From contig USIY01000093.1 in the NCBI GenBank assembly GCA_900554845.1, positions 1 to 7,987 on the forward strand: 7,987 bases of DNA, in the 5' to 3' direction. Made by a program: the position numbers and the translations under genes. This document shows positions 6,768 to 7,987 of this stretch, one piece after another. The stretch comes from an uncultured Bacteroidales bacterium (GTDB taxonomy: Bacteria > Bacteroidota > Bacteroidia > Bacteroidales > Muribaculaceae). Under the pieces are notes generated by a model. It was not told the DNA's origin. It made no database searches and worked only from the letters and a program-made list of their open reading frames with translations. How positions within the stretch are numbered: the stretch's first letter is position 1; each line of letters starts with the position of its first letter.

Positions 6768-6959
6768 GAATCTGTATCTGTTACCGTCCTACTCTCTGAG
6801 GCTTCTCGCATTGCCTTATTACAGTTGGACGGCAACGAAGAAGCCCTACGCTTGTATATGCAATCAGCGCGTTCGGCTATATTCCTCACGGAATACCGTG
6901 CCGAATGCAAGATAATTACATATCCACGGGCATCTACCGTTGCTCAATCCTTGACATAG
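6768..6959 (+). pseudogene. Coding-like plus-strand remnant, unrecognised
   Basis: Between a TAG at 6765-6767 and a TAG at 6957-6959 one plus-strand frame stays open for 63 codons. It gives a protein-like sequence including A-L-L-Q-L-D-G-N-E-E-A-L-R-L-Y-M and T-E-Y-R-A-E-C-K-I-I-T-Y-P-R-A. The amino-acid balance looks like a helical, soluble protein, unlike the neighbouring shadow frames. There is no ATG near its beginning and both ends are cut by stops, so it is best read as a fragment of a decayed or inserted gene. A second frame continues similarly after the stop for a few residues (T-E-I-L-R-E-F-Q-V-V-K). I do not recognise the family, and it may be chance. Confidence 0.3.
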
Positions 6960-7230
6960 ACAGAAATCTTGCGAGAATTTCAAGTGGTCAAGAATCGGCG
7001 CGGATAAACTCTAATTTTCATAATCTTAAATTTTGTGTAAATATAAGCATGTCCACTGAAATGGGCAACTTAAATAGGTTGCATCTATTATTTGCAACCA
7101 TAAAAAGTTGCTTAGCTCCCTTAAAAGTTCCGGTTGGGCAATCTATATTCCCACTAATATTTTTTGGATTGGATTATATACAAACAATTATTGCTGTCCG
7201 ATAAAATTTTTTGAAGCGAGATAATAATCA
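6960..7230. other. AT-rich intergenic region, no convincing gene
   Basis: No frame here has a recognisable product. A plus-strand frame of 99 codons (6905-7204) runs across it, but its composition matches untranslated AT-rich DNA and it lacks any domain sign. It precedes the micro-ORF and leucine-rich-repeat unit on the minus strand, so it may hold that unit's promoter, although I found no good TAnnTTTG element. The only ordered structure I see is the pair of GCAAC/GTTGC dyads listed separately. Confidence 0.5.
7065..7111. promoter_or_regulatory. Twin GCAAC-N8-GTTGC dyads, operator-like
   Basis: Two copies of the same dyad occur: GCAAC at 7065-7069 with GTTGC at 7078-7082, and GCAAC at 7094-7098 with GTTGC at 7107-7111. 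Both have an 8-bp AT-rich spacer, and the copies start 29 bp apart. The inner half-sites also form a longer inverted repeat, GGTTGCA (7077-7083) with TGCAACC (7093-7099). This layout is typical of paired binding sites for a dimeric regulator, and alternative RNA hairpins are also possible. The nearest downstream gene on the minus strand is the micro-ORF about 360 bp away. The regulator is unknown. Confidence 0.4.
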
Positions 7231-7300
7231 ATGAAGCGGAAAAACATGGAGTGTCTCGTTTTGTGTATAATTCCGTTCTACATTCATATGTAGAAAACAA

Positions 7301-7334
7301 CGGGGCCGTGTCGGTTTTGATCGACACGGCCCCG
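7301..7334 (-). terminator. GC-rich terminator hairpin of the right-end gene
   Basis: CGGGGCCGTGTCG at 7301-7313 and CGACACGGCCCCG at 7322-7334 form a perfect 13-bp stem with an 8-nt loop. It begins 20 bp after the stop of the right-end gene. Read on the minus strand, the stem is followed by TTGTTTTCT, a broken T-rich tail. On the plus strand it is followed by AAGGTTTTTG, so it could work in both directions. Confidence 0.82.
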
Positions 7335-7354
7335 AAGGTTTTTGCGCTAAATCT

Positions 7355-7987
7355 TTAGAAAGCGGTCTTTACGCCGTTCATGATATAGTTTCCGGGACGG
7401 AGACCGGCGACAGTATTTGCTCCGACTGAGAGGTGGAGCACTTTTACGAGTATGCCGTCGATGCCGAACACTTTTATTTCGCATGCTTTGTCGGAATAGA
7501 TGACGAGTGTGTCGCCTCTGCGCTCGATGCGCAGGCCGGTCCTGTCGTCGCCAACATGATCAACTCCCGTCACATAGTCATTGATAGGAATATTGATGTT
7601 GATTGTTCCATGATCTGCGGGTGCTTCGGCATATACCGAGAAAGGCGATATGTTGGCTCTTGCATCGTTGTCGGCATCTGTAGCCTCGAGCGGTGCGGCG
7701 CCTATGGCTGCAAACGAAGAGCCTTCGGCATCGAGCATATAGGTAGTGGCTGCGTCGAGGCTGCGGCTTTCGTAGGTGGCATGGAGGGTGTAGTCCGAAC
7801 CGTTGCTTACGATTTCATCCGGTGTCTGGGCGACGGTGCCGTTCTGGGCGCTAAACTTCACTTTGCCGCCTTCGGTGTTGCCGCATGTGCCGACGAGGTA
7901 TGGCCGGTTGGCTTCTATTGCGGAGGCGAGGGTGAGGTCCGACGCTCCTTCCGCGAGTGTGGCTACGGCATAATCTTTACCGGTGAA
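7355..7987 (-). CDS. Large secreted protein, C-terminal 210 residues (5' end outside window)
   Basis: The frame is open from the window edge to a TAG at 7357-7355, giving 210 residues. A GTG at 7861 exists inside it, but reading continues upstream in the same frame without a break for 42 more codons of normal composition, so the gene clearly begins off-window. The segment Y-M-L-D-A-E-G-S-S-F at about residues 83-92, followed about 25 residues later by I-S-P-F-S-V-Y-A, is like a beta-rich closing domain that I know from Bacteroidales surface proteins, including LRR-containing ones. The last 70 residues look like a sorting-type tail with a compact beta fold, E-I-K-V-F-G-I-D-G, L-R-P-G-N-Y-I-M and a short end at V-K-T-A-F. 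The earlier T-Y-M-L and S-V-Y strands suggest a surface or secreted location. The N-terminal function cannot be seen. A strong terminator follows, so this gene is separate from the leucine-rich-repeat unit. Confidence 0.82.
   Translation of the reverse strand, partial: FTGKDYAVATLAEGASDLTLASAIEANRPYLVGTCGNTEGGKVKFSAQNGTVAQTPDEIVSNGSDYTLHATYESRSLDAATTYMLDAEGSSFAAIGAAPLEATDADNDARANISPFSVYAEAPADHGTININIPINDYVTGVDHVGDDRTGLRIERRGDTLVIYSDKACEIKVFGIDGILVKVLHLSVGANTVAGLRPGNYIMNGVKTAF

Noticed and set aside
7231..7293. A 20-codon plus-strand frame, M-K-R-K-N-M-E-C-L-V-L, just before the GC-rich hairpin
   Set aside because: It looks like a leader peptide plus terminator, but no plus-strand gene follows and the hairpin is fully explained as the end of the minus-strand gene.
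7278..7293. Small inverted repeat CTACAT/ATGTAG next to the right-end terminator
   Set aside because: A 6-bp stem in AT-rich DNA is common by chance, and it adds nothing to the adjacent 13-bp terminator stem.

Overview
The window looks like the chromosome of a gut-type Bacteroidales, possibly Muribaculaceae or a close relative. The evidence is a Bacteroidetes-style ECF sigma factor, secreted GH43 glycosidases, BspA-type leucine-rich repeats, proteins ending in type IX-secretion-like C-terminal domains, and start sites without clear Shine-Dalgarno sequences. The taxonomic call is inference. Every convincing gene lies on the minus strand, so transcription runs from right to left.

Right end (7355-7987): the C-terminal 210 residues of a large secreted protein, followed by a strong GC-rich terminator hairpin. 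Then comes about 650 bp that is mostly non-coding and AT-rich on its right half (6703-7354). It holds two matched GCAAC-N8-GTTGC dyads and a coding-like but unrecognised plus-strand remnant. Next is a short two-gene unit: a 48-residue cysteine-containing micro-ORF (6556-6702) whose stop lies 2 nt before the start of a secreted BspA-like leucine-rich-repeat protein (5327-6553). A rho-independent terminator (5250-5293) ends that unit.

Middle (4561-5249): intergenic DNA with a 128-bp palindromic element whose 32-bp arms match at 29 of 32 positions. Further left is the leader and possible promoter of the next unit.

Left half (1-4560): a probable glycan-degradation unit read in the order 346-residue secreted protein, 343-residue GH43, 615-residue GH43, ECF sigma factor. 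The gaps are 118, 41 and 16 bp, and the first gap holds a strong hairpin. The two GH43 enzymes are tandem paralogues with intact catalytic residues. Only the second carries an extra C-terminal module, and this module is homologous to almost the whole mature 346-residue protein. The unit therefore encodes one module both free and fused to an enzyme. The sigma factor starts 16 bp after the second GH43 and carries an unusual Lys/Glu-rich segment after region 2; its region 4 lies outside the window. A reasonable reading is extracytoplasmic breakdown of a plant-type or host-diet polysaccharide, such as an arabinose- or xylose-containing glycan. The substrate cannot be fixed from sequence alone.

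No RNA genes, CRISPR arrays, complete insertion sequences or defence genes were seen. The most unusual items are the shared free/fused module, the sigma factor with its charged insertion, the palindromic element, and the twin dyads.
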